Positions 12,130 to 25,444 of a stretch of DNA of 64,000 nt are shown piece by piece (position 1 is the stretch's first letter; every line of letters starts with the position of its first letter). This DNA comes from Escallonia rubra (Eukaryota; Streptophyta; Magnoliopsida; Escalloniales; Escalloniaceae), in the NCBI GenBank assembly GCA_033065855.1, contig JAVXUO010000728.1, positions 23,926 through 87,925 of the forward strand, in the 5' to 3' direction. The notes beneath the pieces were generated by a model, which saw only the letters and a list, made by a program, of their open reading frames with translations, ran no database searches and was not told the origin of the DNA. Both the position numbers and the translations under genes were made by a program.

Positions 12130-12600
12130 GTGCCAAGTGCTTTACCATAATGCGAGTGTGACAAGACTGCTTCGAAGACCCGCTCAGCTTATCTGCATTT
12201 GGACTTTTCCTCTTATGCAAGGTCCTTTGTCGATCGACACTATGCACGTAGGCGTGACAAGACTTATCGATTTTCTTTAAAGATCTGCTCGGCGAGACTT
12301 GCATTTAGACTCGCCATCATGTGCAAAGTCCTGTGGTGACCGAGCATTTTCTACATGATCAAGACGATTTTGCATTTAGCTACATTGGAAGTGTGCTCGA
12401 CAAGACTTGCAGTTGGACTTGCCTTCTTTTGCATGTTCTTTAGTTGACCTGCAATTTCCGTAACGAAGATGTGCTCGACAGAACTTGCAATTGGAGTTGC
12501 CCTCCTTTGCATAGTCTCTTCTTGATTTGCATTCTCACAAGACAAAGACAGTTCTGAGTTTTATCGCATTGGAAGTGTGCTCGGCAATCAAGACAGCTCT
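12130..12600 (-). repeat. Decayed ~106-bp tandem repeat encoding a Cys/His-rich module
   Basis: On the minus strand about four diverged units each open with GAC/GAAC-x-TGCA and continue into a Cys-rich motif: KEGNSNCKFCRAH, KEGKSNCKSCRAH, DGESKCKSRRAD and a more decayed RKSPNADKLSG. Spacing is about 106 bp, with one unit shortened to about 78 bp. Stops separate units, so it is not a working gene. A basic open frame (11912-12304, minus) covers the most decayed unit. I do not recognise the family; C-x2-C-x2-H spacing suggests a lost zinc-binding repeat. Confidence 0.5.
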
Positions 12601-12604
12601 GACG

Positions 12605-14099
12605 AACAATTACAGAGGAGACTCGCTAAAATGCATTTAGCCACACTGCATTACTTTTCTATCATCTCTGATGTGATAGAGAAATTTCATTAAACGCATT
12701 TTAGCAATGAAAGATTGTTATTATAAATTTTAGCAACAATGACAAAATACTTTTAGTGACTATCTTTTATCGCTAAAGCTGCTATCTGCCCTTTCCGGTA
12801 CCACCACCTCAACCACGTGTTCTTCAAATGAACTAACCCTCACTCCGTCTGTGTAAGTTATTCAATTAGAGGCCCAGCTTTGCATTCTCTCTCTTAGTGT
12901 CTGCTAGAGATCTAAGTATTTAATGGTCTAGAATGGAGTGCACTATTAAACTTCAAATTTGCTTCTCGTGTGGGGTAGCTTCAACGAGAAAGTGGATTTG
13001 AAAATAGATATTTAGAGTGTGCTTGGATGAGATAATTGAACTAAGGATTTGACTTTGTAAAAGATTTGAAAATACATTTCACAATATTCCTTATTTGTAT
13101 TGTGATAAGATAGATTTACCAAATTTTAGATGAGATTTGGAAAGGAGACTTGGTGTGCTAAAATCTCCATCTAGAACTAACTAGTCCAGATTAGTTTTTT
13201 GTCAAATCCCTTCCACAATTATAGCTACAATTTAAGAGAAAGTAACTCGTTTTTGTCCCCATAATTAATTTTAGCTAAATTTCTGTCATAAAAAAAGGTT
13301 TGTATCCATAGACCATCAAGTTATCTGGGTTCAATATTTCAGATGTAAATCTATATATAAAATACTCGCTTCTACAAAATTGTGAATTTGCAATTCTATA
13401 AAATTTGTAAATCAACGACTTTTAGACTGAATGGATTTTGAAATGCAAAGTATTTTGAAATTCCGCAATCAAACACACTCTTAAAGTACAAGAGAAAATT
13501 GGTCAAGTTTATCCGATGCACGAGATAAATTAGATTGAAACTGTTGGGCAAGTTTGGGATGCACCCGAAGGATGACCTTCACATACTATTTCGAATATTT
13601 CTGCTTTTGAGAAATATAATACCCGAACATTTTAAAAAATGTTGCCTTATAAAAGGTAATTAGATAAAACTTCAAACAAATAAAAGCATTCGCATTAACT
13701 ACCAATCTTGAAAAGTGCAACGAATTTCTTAAAAACAAATAAACATGTTTTAAAATGGGATTCTGAAAACTACTAAAATTTGTAAAGTGTTACAAATATT
13801 CTTATCTCCAAAGCCAAAGGGAGAAGTGTTAAATGTAAAAGGAAGAAGTATTAACCTCTTCTAAATCATATCAGCTTAATTACACGATATGGGAAGATAA
13901 GAGAGCATGAGCACAGAGCTCATCAAATATCACACACACACACACACATGGAGTACAACATAGGTATTCAAAACATATACCAGAGTAAAAATTAAGTGTA
14001 ACACATTGACTTAGAAGAGCAAAGATGACAAATATTATTAGCACGACAAATATTTTCATTTGGGCATATCGATCCAACAAAGATCAAATCAAAGTCGAA
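12605..14099. other. AT-rich intergenic DNA, no gene seen
   Basis: No open frame with family features. A short CA microsatellite is at 13931-13948. The sequence is AT-rich with many stops in all frames. Confidence 0.6.
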
Positions 14100-14788
14100 G
14101 CAATGTATTCAAAAAATTGTCCTAATAATCAAAATTGAAACGCATAATAGTTGAGCGTAAAACACATTATTCTAAGCACGCGAATGTTTTAAGTTCAAAA
14201 TTTGAATACTAATAGAAATCGACATATCCCACGATGGCATCATGTTAACGTGACTAGGTGTAGGTTCTAAATAGTTCAATTCAAAAAGGGTCTAATGAAC
14301 ATTAAAATATTTCAATGGCATAGGAACCACAAAGTATCCAAAACTTTACATTTCAAATAGGATAGCTTAACAATTTTACAAAATACAATTTGACAATTAA
14401 ATCAAAGAGGACCAAAAGACGAGTTCAATAGAAGTTGAGTTGAATGAATCCGAGTTTGTATGAGCACGAGATGATGAAATAACAAAAAATGGACAAAAAG
14501 TTTACTCAAGTGTATGCACCACTTAAATGGGGACACATGGCAATGTACCTTTACACTCATGCCCAAAATGGGTTGAAACAATGGTCCTTGTTGAAAAGGA
14601 GAATCAAAGAATTTGACACAAAGGAGAAATAGGAATGCACAAGCATATACGAGGCTGCTTCACCGAAGAGTACAATGGGTTAATAAAAGGTGCTAACTTA
14701 TGCCACATAGAAGGCATGAAAAGATGCCATAAAGGACATATTGAAACAATAACATGACAGTAGGTGTAAAAAATAAACAGATTGGGCA
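14100..14788. repeat. Repeat segment, copy 1 (copy 2 at 19840-21671)
   Basis: Runs from AAGCACGCGAATGTTTTAAG through CGACATATCCCACGATGGCA to ATTGGGCAAAATATGG. It matches the later segment in the same orientation. Unlike copy 2 it is not interrupted by the Pack-MULE, so it shows the state before insertion. It is probably Ty3/gypsy-derived because it abuts gypsy 3' sequence; no coding frame survives. Confidence 0.85.
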
Positions 14789-17178
14789 AAATATGGATGT
14801 GAGTTCAAGTTCACGAGTAGTGATGGTTGAACTGTGCATTTTGGGTTGTAGCTTGTAGTTGAGAATTCTAGATTGATTGTCGTACATGATTTGGTCCGAC
14901 CTTGAGGTATGAGCTAACTTGATACAAAGGGATGTGATCGAGGGAAAAAAATTTAGTTGTTCAATGTCTTTGACTAGATTAAGTGGTTTATTCTTTTCTA
15001 TCACAATTACAATTTATGTCTCTAGCTGATTATGGATTGAACCACACATAATTTAAGAGTACATGTCGGTATGGCATGTTATATGGATTGAGAAATACGA
15101 GGACTTCTCTCATTTGGATTAAGTTGGCTCAGGATGGTGGGGAGGAAATGCTTCTAGTTACCAAAAACTAATCAACGTAGAGTAGCTTGTATCATAATAG
15201 CTAGATAGAGATTATGCGAGTATATGGTTACATGTTCAGAGTTTAGATAGCTTGGGACTTTTGAAAGTGACGTTGTATCTTGAAGTAAGAGACATGGGCG
15301 ATTTGAAGGAAATTTTCTTTTGGAAATTGGTTGTATGCGATGATAAATTTCGAATGGAAGTTGGTTAAAATTTTTGTGAACGTAGGTTTTGGATTTTAGA
15401 GTGTATTTGGAATAAGAATTAAACTTTGAACATCGAGGTCGTTGATTCGTGAGGTTCTGGAACCATTAGAGTGCAAGTGATAATATGATATGTTTGAGCT
15501 TAGCGTCACGATTTGAAAGATAGTTGTTACATTTGTGTATTCGTGGGATATGAATTGGGGTGCAAAGTTTAGGCAATGCTCCGCTATTATGTTGTTGCTA
15601 TGAGAGTTACGTAGCGAAAGCGTAATGCCTGGACGTTGAAAGTATTGTGAAATTTGAGGGCGAAATTCTTTTAAGGGGGTGTATGTAATGTCCAAGATAT
15701 CAAATTGTGTTTATGGTAATTTACTTGCATTTTGTGAGCGTTGCTCATTCGGTGAAACTTCATCATTTAGCAATGATTTAACGATATAAATGGAGAATAG
15801 GGTAAAATGTAGAAATGGCATTCACAGTGTGCCAAAATTTGTGATTTATTGACTTATCGGTGGATTAAATTGTGTTAAATACATATTGGACAACCTTAAA
15901 TCACAAGCACCGACACAATTTAATCCACCGATAAATATGATCATAAATATCAGTAACCTTAAATCACAAGCTCCGGTACACTGTGAATGCTATTTCTACA
16001 TTACCCTATTCTCCATTTATATCATTAAATTGTGTTAAATACATGTTGGACCGCCTTAAATCACAAACTTTGGCACAATTTAATCCACCAATAAATATGA
16101 TCATAAATATCAGTATCCTTAAATCACAAACTCTGGCACACTGTGAATGCTATTTCTATATTTTACCCTATTCTCCATTTATATTGTTAAATCGTCGCAA
16201 AACGATAAAGTTTCACCAAATGAGCAACAATCACTAAATGCAAGTAAATTACCATAAACCTAATTTGAGATCTGCGGCATTACATTCTCCCCCGTTAAAA
16301 GAATTCGGCCCCGAATATCACAATACTTACAACGTCCAAGCAATACGCTTTTGCTACGTAACTCTCATAGCAACAACATAATAGCGGAGCATTGCCTAAA
16401 CTCTGCACCAAAATTCATGTCCCACGCATACTTAAACGTAATAATTTACTTTCAAATCGTGACGCTAAGCACAAACCTATCAAATTATTACTTGCGCTCT
16501 AATAGTTCTAGAACCTCACGAATCAATGACCTCGATATTCAAAGGTTAATTCTTATTCCAAATACACTCTAAAATTCAAAACCTACGCTCACAAATGTTT
16601 TTACTTACTTCCACTCAAAAATTATTATTGCATAGAAAATTCCCAAAAGAAAATTTCCTTCAAATCACCAATGTCATTTACCTGAAGAGACAACATCACT
16701 TACAAAAGTCCCAAGCTCTCTAAACTCTGAACATGTAACCATATACTTGCATAATCTCTATCTAGCTATTACGATACATGCTACTCTACAACTTTGATTA
16801 TGTTTTGGTAACTAGAAGTATTTCCTCCCATCCTGAGCCAACTTCACCCAGATGAGAGAAGTCCTCTAATTTCTTAGTCCATATAACATGCCGTATAGAC
16901 ATGTACTCTTAAACTATGTGTGGTTCAATCCATAATCAACTAGAGGAGTAAATTGTAATTGTGATAGAAAAAAATAAACCACTTAATCTAGTCAAATACA
17001 GTGAGCAACTAGTTTTTTGCCCTCGATTACATCCCTTTGTCTCAGGTTAGGTCATACATCAAGGTTGGACCAAATCATGTACGACGATCAATCTAGAACT
17101 TTGAACTACAAGCTAAAAGCAAAATGCACAATTCAACCATCACTAGTCGTGAACCTGAATTCACATCCATAACTCTTC
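14789..17178. repeat. 2.4 kb inverted repeat built from Ty3/gypsy 3' ends
   Basis: 14789-15880 reappears in reverse complement up to 17178, with a centre of short direct and inverted repeats (15880-16190). Each arm carries a gypsy-style polypurine junction: TTTTAAGGGGGTGTATGTAATG at about 15668, and its mirror CATTACATTCTCCCCCG near 16282. The arms therefore look like two 3' ends of the same element meeting LTR-first. Arms differ by many substitutions, so it is not recent. No intact coding frame remains. Confidence 0.8.
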
Positions 17179-18660
17179 ACAATATGCACATAACATCTGG
17201 TAATTAAAATGAGGGTTAAAGATTCAAACCCAAGGTTCTAGTGGTCATCCGGGACAAAGTCTACAAATGATCCATGCTTCGAAAAAAGTGATCTTAATGA
17301 ACAAAACCTTGTTTCTAAAAATTATAAACAAAGGCCCCGCCACAATAGGGAATTTGCCACTTGTTCTATAACCCCATTTTCCATAAACAGACTACGTACT
17401 ACTTCAAACTTGTGTCCTCAAAAAAATATAGCTAATAACAATACTTCTGCAATCATTGATTAATATCGAAAACCTTGAACAAGGAATTAATCTTAGAATT
17501 TGTGCAATATATATTAGAGCTTCTATTCCTTGATTCAACAAATAACTTCGAATATATATTAGAGCTTCTAATCTGTACAATATCTCAATTCTTTAAAATA
17601 AATGGTGAAAAAAAGAAGTCTTAAGCTCACTTTAGTACGAGCTAAACAATGTTCACTCACGCAGGGATCCAATTAAATAAAATAATCATATATAAATCCA
17701 ACTCTTCACTCATGATCTAAACCCATCCTCAAGCAACATACTGGTGATCATTACCTGCAGAAGCAAATCAAATGAGAGTGAGCTTTTGAGAGCCTGGTAA
17801 GGTTGATTAAGAGTTTAAAATAGTGCGATTCAAACCATTTTTCTTATGCTGTCAAACGATAATATTAAAAAATATTTTTAAATAAAATCAAAGCATCTCG
17901 ATATAAATATAAGGAAGAGTATCAACTCAATCCCTCAAATTATAGGCATTTCAGATACTATAAAACAAAAATAGGTTGCATTGAACATGAGGGGTGCGAA
18001 TTAGCAAAGCTACCTCGGCAGTGCTCAGATACAGATACAGAGTACATATGTATATGTATAAAACTAGTCCATGTAGGTACGATTTGTAACCCAAATAGAA
18101 CATAATAATCTTAATTATAATATCCACTGAACAAACCATGCTTATAATGCCTAAGAATTACTATCTCATGTCAAAATTTAGAAGAAATACGCATAATTCG
18201 ACATGTTGTATAAAGTTCGAATCAACAAAACATATGAGCATTATTGAGAGTTTCAAACGATTGCTTTAAGGTTCGAGATGGGATTTCATGGGTAGCGCAA
18301 AAAAAAAAAATAATAATAATTTATGACAATTAAAAAAATATCGGCGTTCAATGAAATTCGATAAGAATATAGAATAAAACATACGAGGTCAATTTGATAA
18401 AATGGGGTTTCAGATAGAATCCATTACCTCGATCCCAAGCTAGGCTAAGCTAAGCAACCTCAACGAGAAATCCTTTGAACCAACCTAAATTGCAAAAATC
18501 ATTTATCGGAATGCACTCTACGATACGATACTATTAACTCAATATCAACTATCCAAACAGTATTCACTCCTACTCTTACAATACCGCAAAACCAAAGCAA
18601 GTCTCACATACGGTCAAAACTTAGCCAAAAAACCCGACACACTTCTCAAGGCTCAATAAT
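17179..18660. other. AT-rich non-coding DNA
   Basis: No gene or bounded repeat seen. It probably belongs to the surrounding retrotransposon debris, judged only from composition and position. Confidence 0.4.
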
Positions 18661-18669
18661 AACTCAAAA

Positions 18670-19200
18670 CATAATAGTTGAAGAGTACTTGTTACAGTTT
18701 TCATAATGTCTAAGATCATTAGAAACTGATAAGAAACAACTAAGATAAAGCAAGTCGAAATAGATTGATTTGCAGTGCCAAGACATTAACTTTTGCACTA
18801 ACCAATAACTTTCAAACTCAATTTCGATAGAGAAATATGAGGATTTTGATAAAACATAAAGTATAATAGTCAAAGAGGACTCTATAACGATTCCAGAATG
18901 TCTAAAATAATAAAAAAATAAAGGAGATAGAGAAAATCGGAGTAGGATGATTTACAGTATCAAAAACAGAAAAGTTTGTACTAACGAATAACGTTCAAAC
19001 TCAGTTTTCAAAATGCAAAATGATTATGAGAAAACCTTAAACTACAGAATTGAAAAAGACTCTTCAATTCAGAATGTTTGAGATCATTAAAAACCAATGA
19101 GAAACGCATAATATAGAGTAAATCAAAATAGGCTAAATTGAATTAGCAGAAATATAAGTCTAAAAATGTCAAGGTCTAATTTTGAATATTAATCAGTTAG
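18670..19200. repeat. Diverged tandem repeat, period about 180-195 bp
   Basis: Three units begin near 18680, 18873 and 19051. Each carries an AATGTCTAARATMAT-like core, then ACTAACGAATAACGTTCAAACTC-like text in the first two (AACCAATAACTTTCAAACTC in unit 1). Such arrays are frequent inside gypsy LTRs or leaders. No coding potential is evident. Confidence 0.5.
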
Positions 19201-20362
19201 ATTTAAAAAAAAGCTCATAATTACAAAGTTGTAGTAGACGCTTTGGGGCTTTCAGATGTAAGAACAAAGAGATTGGACAAAGAATGAAGAAGATACGAAC
19301 TCTTAAAATTACTGCAAAATTAGTAACAACAAATTGCGAATCAAAGTTAATATCAATTTAGCATAACGATCAAGAATGCAATTAGGGTTCTAGAGCACAA
19401 ATAAATCTCTTCTAAACAATAAACAAATTGAAGAAAAGATCGATACTTAAATTTCAGATGGATTATATGCATGAGAAAACCCTCACCTCAAAGAAGGAAT
19501 TTTGATCAATCACAACCATATAACCTTGAAACCCAAAAGTGTAGCTCAAACACTAGAAACCAAATTTTTTTTTTTTTTGAAATAACTCATTGATACAGGC
19601 ATGGTCTGACAAAAAGTGAGAAACGCGTATCACACCCCCATCCAATTCATGCCCAATTAACTCGAGAATAGTGTTACGCTCTACAACTGTGCTTTCTGAC
19701 GCTCTCTGTTGCTCTGCTGTATATATCCCTATTTACGTACATCCCTCTGTCTCCCCCTCACACTCTCTTTCTTCCATTCCTTAATTTTCTTGCAAAATCC
19801 CTCCATTTGGGGATTTAAGGTTTTGAACGTATTAAAAAAAATGACCTAATTATCAAATCAATTAAAACACATATTACGTGAGCATAAAACATATTAACCT
19901 AAGCACGCAAATGTTTTAAGTTCAAAATTTGAATAATAATAGAAATTGACATATCCCACCATGGCATCATGTTAATCAGACTAGGTGTAAGTTCTAAATA
20001 TTAATTCAGTTTAAAAGGATCCAATAGACATTAAAGTATTTCAATGACATAGGAGTCATAAATTATCCAAAACTTTGCATTTCAAGTAGGATGGCTTAAA
20101 AACTTTAGACAATACGATTTTAGAAGAGGAAACAACCCGGGTGGTCCTTGTACTATATGCGTGTTGTCATATGCGTCCCTAAACAAATTTTTTATCTATT
20201 TTAGTCCTTAAACATTACGCCGTTTGCCAGCGTGGTCTTTTTTTCCATTTCCATCCAAAAATGTCTGTTTGTGGACCCCACACGAGGGGCACAAAGGACA
20301 CTTCCCCTCTCTTGGTCATTTCGCTTTCAATTCACTCAGCAGCAGTAGCCGCTCCCTCAGCC

Positions 20363-20672
20363 ATGGCCGTCGAAGAAGAAAAATCCATCCAAGACGAGCT
20401 CTCCCTCCTAATCCTGCTTGCTTGCCAATCGGGTCATCAAATCAGCCTAGAAGACCGAATCCTCCAAGCCTGACTGCTCTGAGCTCGCCAAGCAGACCAC
20501 CCAGCTCGCCCACCTCCTCTGCTTCACCGTCCACCTCGCCTCCTCCACACAGTCTCTCTACAAGCCCCCCCTCCGCCGCATCGCCTCCGACCTGTCCAAG
20601 CACCTGGACCGGGCCCTCGCCCTGGACCGCAAGTGAAAGCACAACGGCATGCTTCGGCAGGTCTCGGTCTCG
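20363..20672 (+). pseudogene. Captured 5' fragment of an ARO-like armadillo-repeat gene
   Basis: Begins MAVEEEKSIQDELSLLILLA, then after an in-frame stop reads KPDCSELAKQTTQLAHLL and SLYKPPLRRIASDL, then HLDRALALDRK, stop, KHNGMLRQVSV. This order matches the N-terminal helical region of plant armadillo-repeat-only proteins (ELxxKxxxLAxLLR...LYERPxRRI...LxKALALVxKC). It ends abruptly where the opposite-strand ARM fragment begins. At least two nonsense codons; not functional as such. Confidence 0.7.
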
Positions 20673-21035
20673 GTCTTACACTGTCAGCACATAGCTGCAG
20701 TAGTGTCAGCAACGCAAACTCCTTGGCCGTCCCGTCCTCGATCGCCTCCACGAATACAGCCGTCTCGCCCTCTTCCACGATCGCCTTCTTCCCTTCCCTG
20801 ATCTCGGCCAGGCTGCTCGGCACCGCCATCGCCTTCTCTGCCAGCCCGGTCCCCAGCTCCTCCATCATCGCCACCAGCGGCCTCACCGCACCGGCGGTCA
20901 CCGCCCTCTCCTTGTTCACTCTCGCCGAACAAAGCTTGTAAAACGTCATCAAGGCGTCCTTCTTGCCTCTCGCCGACCCACTGATCATCAAAGCAACCAA
21001 CGACGGTATCTCCCCCACAGGCCCCGATCGAAGCC
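20673..21035 (-). pseudogene. Captured ARM-repeat fragment (U-box 4-like family)
   Basis: Minus strand reads GEIPSLVALMISGSARGKKD, ALMTFYKLCSARVNKERA, AGAVRPLVAMMEELGTGLAE and EFALLTLLQLCADSVR, the repeat pattern of plant ARM/U-box 4-like proteins. The frame is open and continues upstream into the right TIR (open from 21213) and downstream through the antisense of the ARO-like fragment to 20524, giving a chimeric 229-codon frame. No U-box is present. Whether it is transcribed is unknown. Confidence 0.72.
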
Positions 21036-21671
21036 TTGTGTTTTTGGAGGGAGGAATTGATTTCTGCCCACCTGAAATGAGGGTTTCTGGCCGGTGACGG
21101 GTAGAGGAGAGGGGAAGGTCTTTTTTGCCCCTCATGTGGGGTCCACAAATGGACTTTTTTGAACGGAAGTTGAAAAAATGATCAATATGGCAAACGGCGC
21201 AATGTTTAAGCACTAAAGTAGATAATTTTTTTGTTTAGGGACTAATGTGGCAAAATGCGTATAGTACAGGGACCACCCGAGTTGTTTCCTCATTTTAGAA
21301 TTAAATTGAAGAGGACAAAAAGACAAGTTCAATGGAAGTAGAGTTGATTGAATCCGAGTTTGCATGAGCACGAAATTATGAAATAACAAAAAATGGACAA
21401 AAAGTGTACTGATGTGTATACACCACTTAAATGGTGACACATGGTGATCCGCCTTTACACTCACGCCCAAAATGGACTGAAACAATGGTCCTTGTTGAGA
21501 AGGACAATCAAAGAATGCCCATGCATACATGAGGCTGCTTCACCGAAGAGTACAATGGGTTAATAAAAGGTGCTTGCTTATGTCACATAGAAGGCATGAA
21601 AAATGCCAAAAAGGACATATTGAATCGTGAACCTGGCAGTAGGTGAAAAAGGGAACAAATTGGGCAGATAT

Positions 21672-22215
21672 GGCGTCGCGTCCCATAACGTAGTACAATG
21701 GACAACAATCAAAATAATTTCATACCATAGCCAAAATTTTAGCATCATAGAAATCCCGTAAAAACATCGTAGAAATCCATCCTCACAAGATGCAGTATCC
21801 TGAGTGTAACCCTTAACTCAAATTACGCAACAATATTCGCGAAGTTGTATATGCCTCCAATAAATCCTAACATAAATCAAATTAACTCACTTACATTAGA
21901 TCTATGAAACAAATTACTAAATTGATTGTAACAACAAATCCTCCTTATAACTGCATTAGGTTTATGACTTAATGATTTTTATTAGAAAGTTGAAATCCTC
22001 AAAATACTTTGTTTCCCTTTCTTCTAACTAACCGACAAGACAAAATTGACTTTATCGATAAAACACAAATTGACTTATTTTTCTAAAGTTGGTACGTAAA
22101 TAAGCCAAATGACCTGTAAAGTTATATCACTCATCAAGGTACCCCAAAAAGGTTACTAAATATATGAAAATAAACCAGGACATAAAATAATTAATAACAA
22201 TTTATTTTGGGTCTT
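21672..22215 (-). repeat. Probable Ty3/gypsy 3' LTR (minus orientation)
   Basis: The minus strand has a polypurine stretch (AAAAGAGGGGAGGA) followed by TGTAAGACCC at about 22215, a typical PPT-LTR border directly downstream of gypsy integrase coding sequence. The other end is placed where the copy-2 repeat stops. No second LTR was found. Confidence 0.4.
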
Positions 22216-23480
<1,265 letters not shown>

Positions 23481-23559
23481 CCTATTTGACAATTGGCCAT
23501 GCATCTAAGAGGGGAATAACATATCCGACATATTGGTTTTATCCCACTAGAGTGTCATA

Positions 23560-24230
23560 TATCTGTACGCGTGCGCGCACGCGCGCCTGGGGGGCGGGGG
23601 TGTATTACTCAGAGCAACAAGAACAGGACCACCATAGTACCCACAGCCAGCATAGCCCATGCCAGCCACCGGTCTTCTTCACTGGCCGTCACCGATCGCT
23701 TCCCTTTCCCTTTGAGGTGAGGTTGTAGGTGAATGCTGATGCTGTCGTGGTTTTTTTACGGCGTAGTTAGATGTGTAATGGATTTTGGTGGCAATTGGTG
23801 GTGGGTTTGAATCATGAGTGATGGAAATTGGTGGCGATGGGTGGTGGGTCTGAATCGTGGGTGATAGAGCTTAGTGGTAATAAGTGGTTGGTATGATCTG
23901 AGGTGGTGGGTCTGAATCGTGGGTGATAGAGCAGAGTGGTAATAAGTGGTTGGTATGATCTGTGGTGATGGATCTTGATAGGCGATGGGTGGTGCATTTT
24001 GATAGTGCTTGCTATGGTGCAGGTGGGCTTGCTAATTTGGTGGGTACGATCTACGGGTGATGGAGCTTGGCGGGCGATAGGTCGAGCGTTTAAATGGTGT
24101 TTGCAGTGATGGTGGTTTGGTGGTTAGTTGATGGTGTTGGTAGTGTAGAGGTGGGTTGAGGATGGTGGTCACAGCCGTTGGTGAAGGTAGCTGATGTGGT
24201 GGTGTTTTGGTGGCATGGTGGTAAGTAACT
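23560..24230. repeat. G/T-rich low-complexity block with a 62-bp tandem duplication
   Basis: Starts with alternating CGCGTGCGCGCACGCGCG (potential Z-DNA type) at 23568-23586, then a long GGTGGTGGGT-rich tract. Two near-identical 62-bp units lie at 23840-23901 and 23902-23963. No coding signature. Confidence 0.7.
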
Positions 24231-24239
24231 TCATTGTTG

Positions 24240-25277
24240 CTACTTCACAAGGATGATAATATTGAATCAAATCGCCAACGACAAGTTCCTAAGTCGTATT
24301 CTATGCCCGTAAACATCCCTAATATGCTAGCTTATTCTATAGTTCAAAACACATGTTTACTCAATCCAACATCAAACATAATTCTTGTTCTCTCTTTTGT
24401 ACCTATGTATCGCCATTACTGAAAGTCCAACTTTACATTCTAGTGGCTGCAAAGTTTACAAATCAACAGTTCAGTCATCACTGCTCAGAATAAAATAATA
24501 GTAGTTCCTAACTAAAGTAAAGTATGAAGAACCTTTTCGAAGTAGCAAACTCCAATAATCAAGCCACCACTACTGCCACGGTTCCTAAAATGCTACTTCA
24601 TACAAGCTATGTGCTGAGTTAGGTCATACGCTTGTGAATGCACAATTTAGGTTTTAAATTAGCTAGCTAACTAAAACTTGTAGCCTCTAACCACCGCAAA
24701 TGAAATCTTTTGTTTCAAATTTTATTCATGTCACAACCCATATTGTGATTGTCCTATTTTTCTAAACCAAATTCAACCAAATTCTCATACGCAACAATAG
24801 GAAGAAAAAAAAAATCAAATGTTCACGACTATTAATGCGATTAAGTTCTTTCAAAATGCAATTACAAAATGACATACAATGCGAAACTTAAAATTTCTGG
24901 AGTTCTAAGCTCAACATACTATTAGCATAATCATATACTATTTCAAAAGAAAATTAGGTTTTGTTAGTACAATGAAAGAAATAGAAACGCAACCCAATGA
25001 GTTTGAGGGCTTGACCTATTAAATCTACATGTATCTATAAGCAAGAAATAACATATTAAACAAAAATATAAGTCTAGGACATGGGAAAATGAGAGATACA
25101 TGTATCTATATATAAGAGAGAAAGAAATTAAGAAAAGTAGGATAATAGCATGGAAGAAACTCAAGAAAGTACATATCAAACACTCGTACACATCAAATGA
25201 ACATGAAATATAAAACTTATTACATAGGAGAAACTGGAAGTCCACCCCACAAATACTAGTCTAGGACATGGGAAAAT
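24240..25277. other. AT-rich DNA without recognised genes
   Basis: No family motif in any frame; it ends at the target duplication of the next Copia element. Confidence 0.55.
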
Positions 25278-25282
25278 ACTTA

Positions 25283-25444
25283 TGTTGAAGTTAAGAGAAA
25301 ATAAATCTTCTATTCTCATTAATCTGATTGTTGTATAGGGCACTCTATTTATATTGGCTTATCTACATTTGAAATTTTGTACATAGAGAAGATAGCTATA
25401 CATTTGAACTATCTGGTGGTTTAGATTTCTTGGATACTTCAATA
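25283..25444 (-). repeat. 3' LTR of Copia element 1
   Basis: Begins TGTTGAAGTTAAG and ends TACTTCAATA on the plus strand. The polypurine tract lies immediately inside (25445-25455, read on minus). Confidence 0.93.

Larger units (their letters stand above)
20126..21291. mobile_element. Pack-MULE (Mutator-like element) with two captured gene fragments
   Basis: Terminal inverted repeats of about 190 bp start GAGGAAACAACCCGGGTGG and end CCACCCGAGTTGTTTCCTC. A perfect 9-bp target duplication ATTTTAGAA flanks both ends (20117-20125, 21292-21300), as Mutator-like transposases make. The interior is GC-rich, unlike its AT-rich surroundings, and carries two host-derived coding fragments in opposite orientation. 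It encodes no transposase, so it is non-autonomous. The related uninterrupted copy near 14.39 kb reads as an empty site. Confidence 0.93.
19840..21671. repeat. Repeat segment, copy 2, split by a Pack-MULE
   Basis: 19840-20125 and 21292-21671 together match 14100-14788 in order and orientation. The break coincides with the Pack-MULE at 20126-21291. It ends at ATTGGGCAGATATGG, where copy 1 continues into different sequence. Confidence 0.85.

Noticed and set aside
20224-20694. 156-codon Ser/Pro-rich plus frame
   Set aside because: It is an off-frame reading of the GC-rich ARO-like fragment; the true frame carries the ARO signatures.
23560-24230. Repeats considered as a CRISPR-like array
   Set aside because: Only two adjacent 62-bp units without spacers, in a plant context; it is a tandem duplication.
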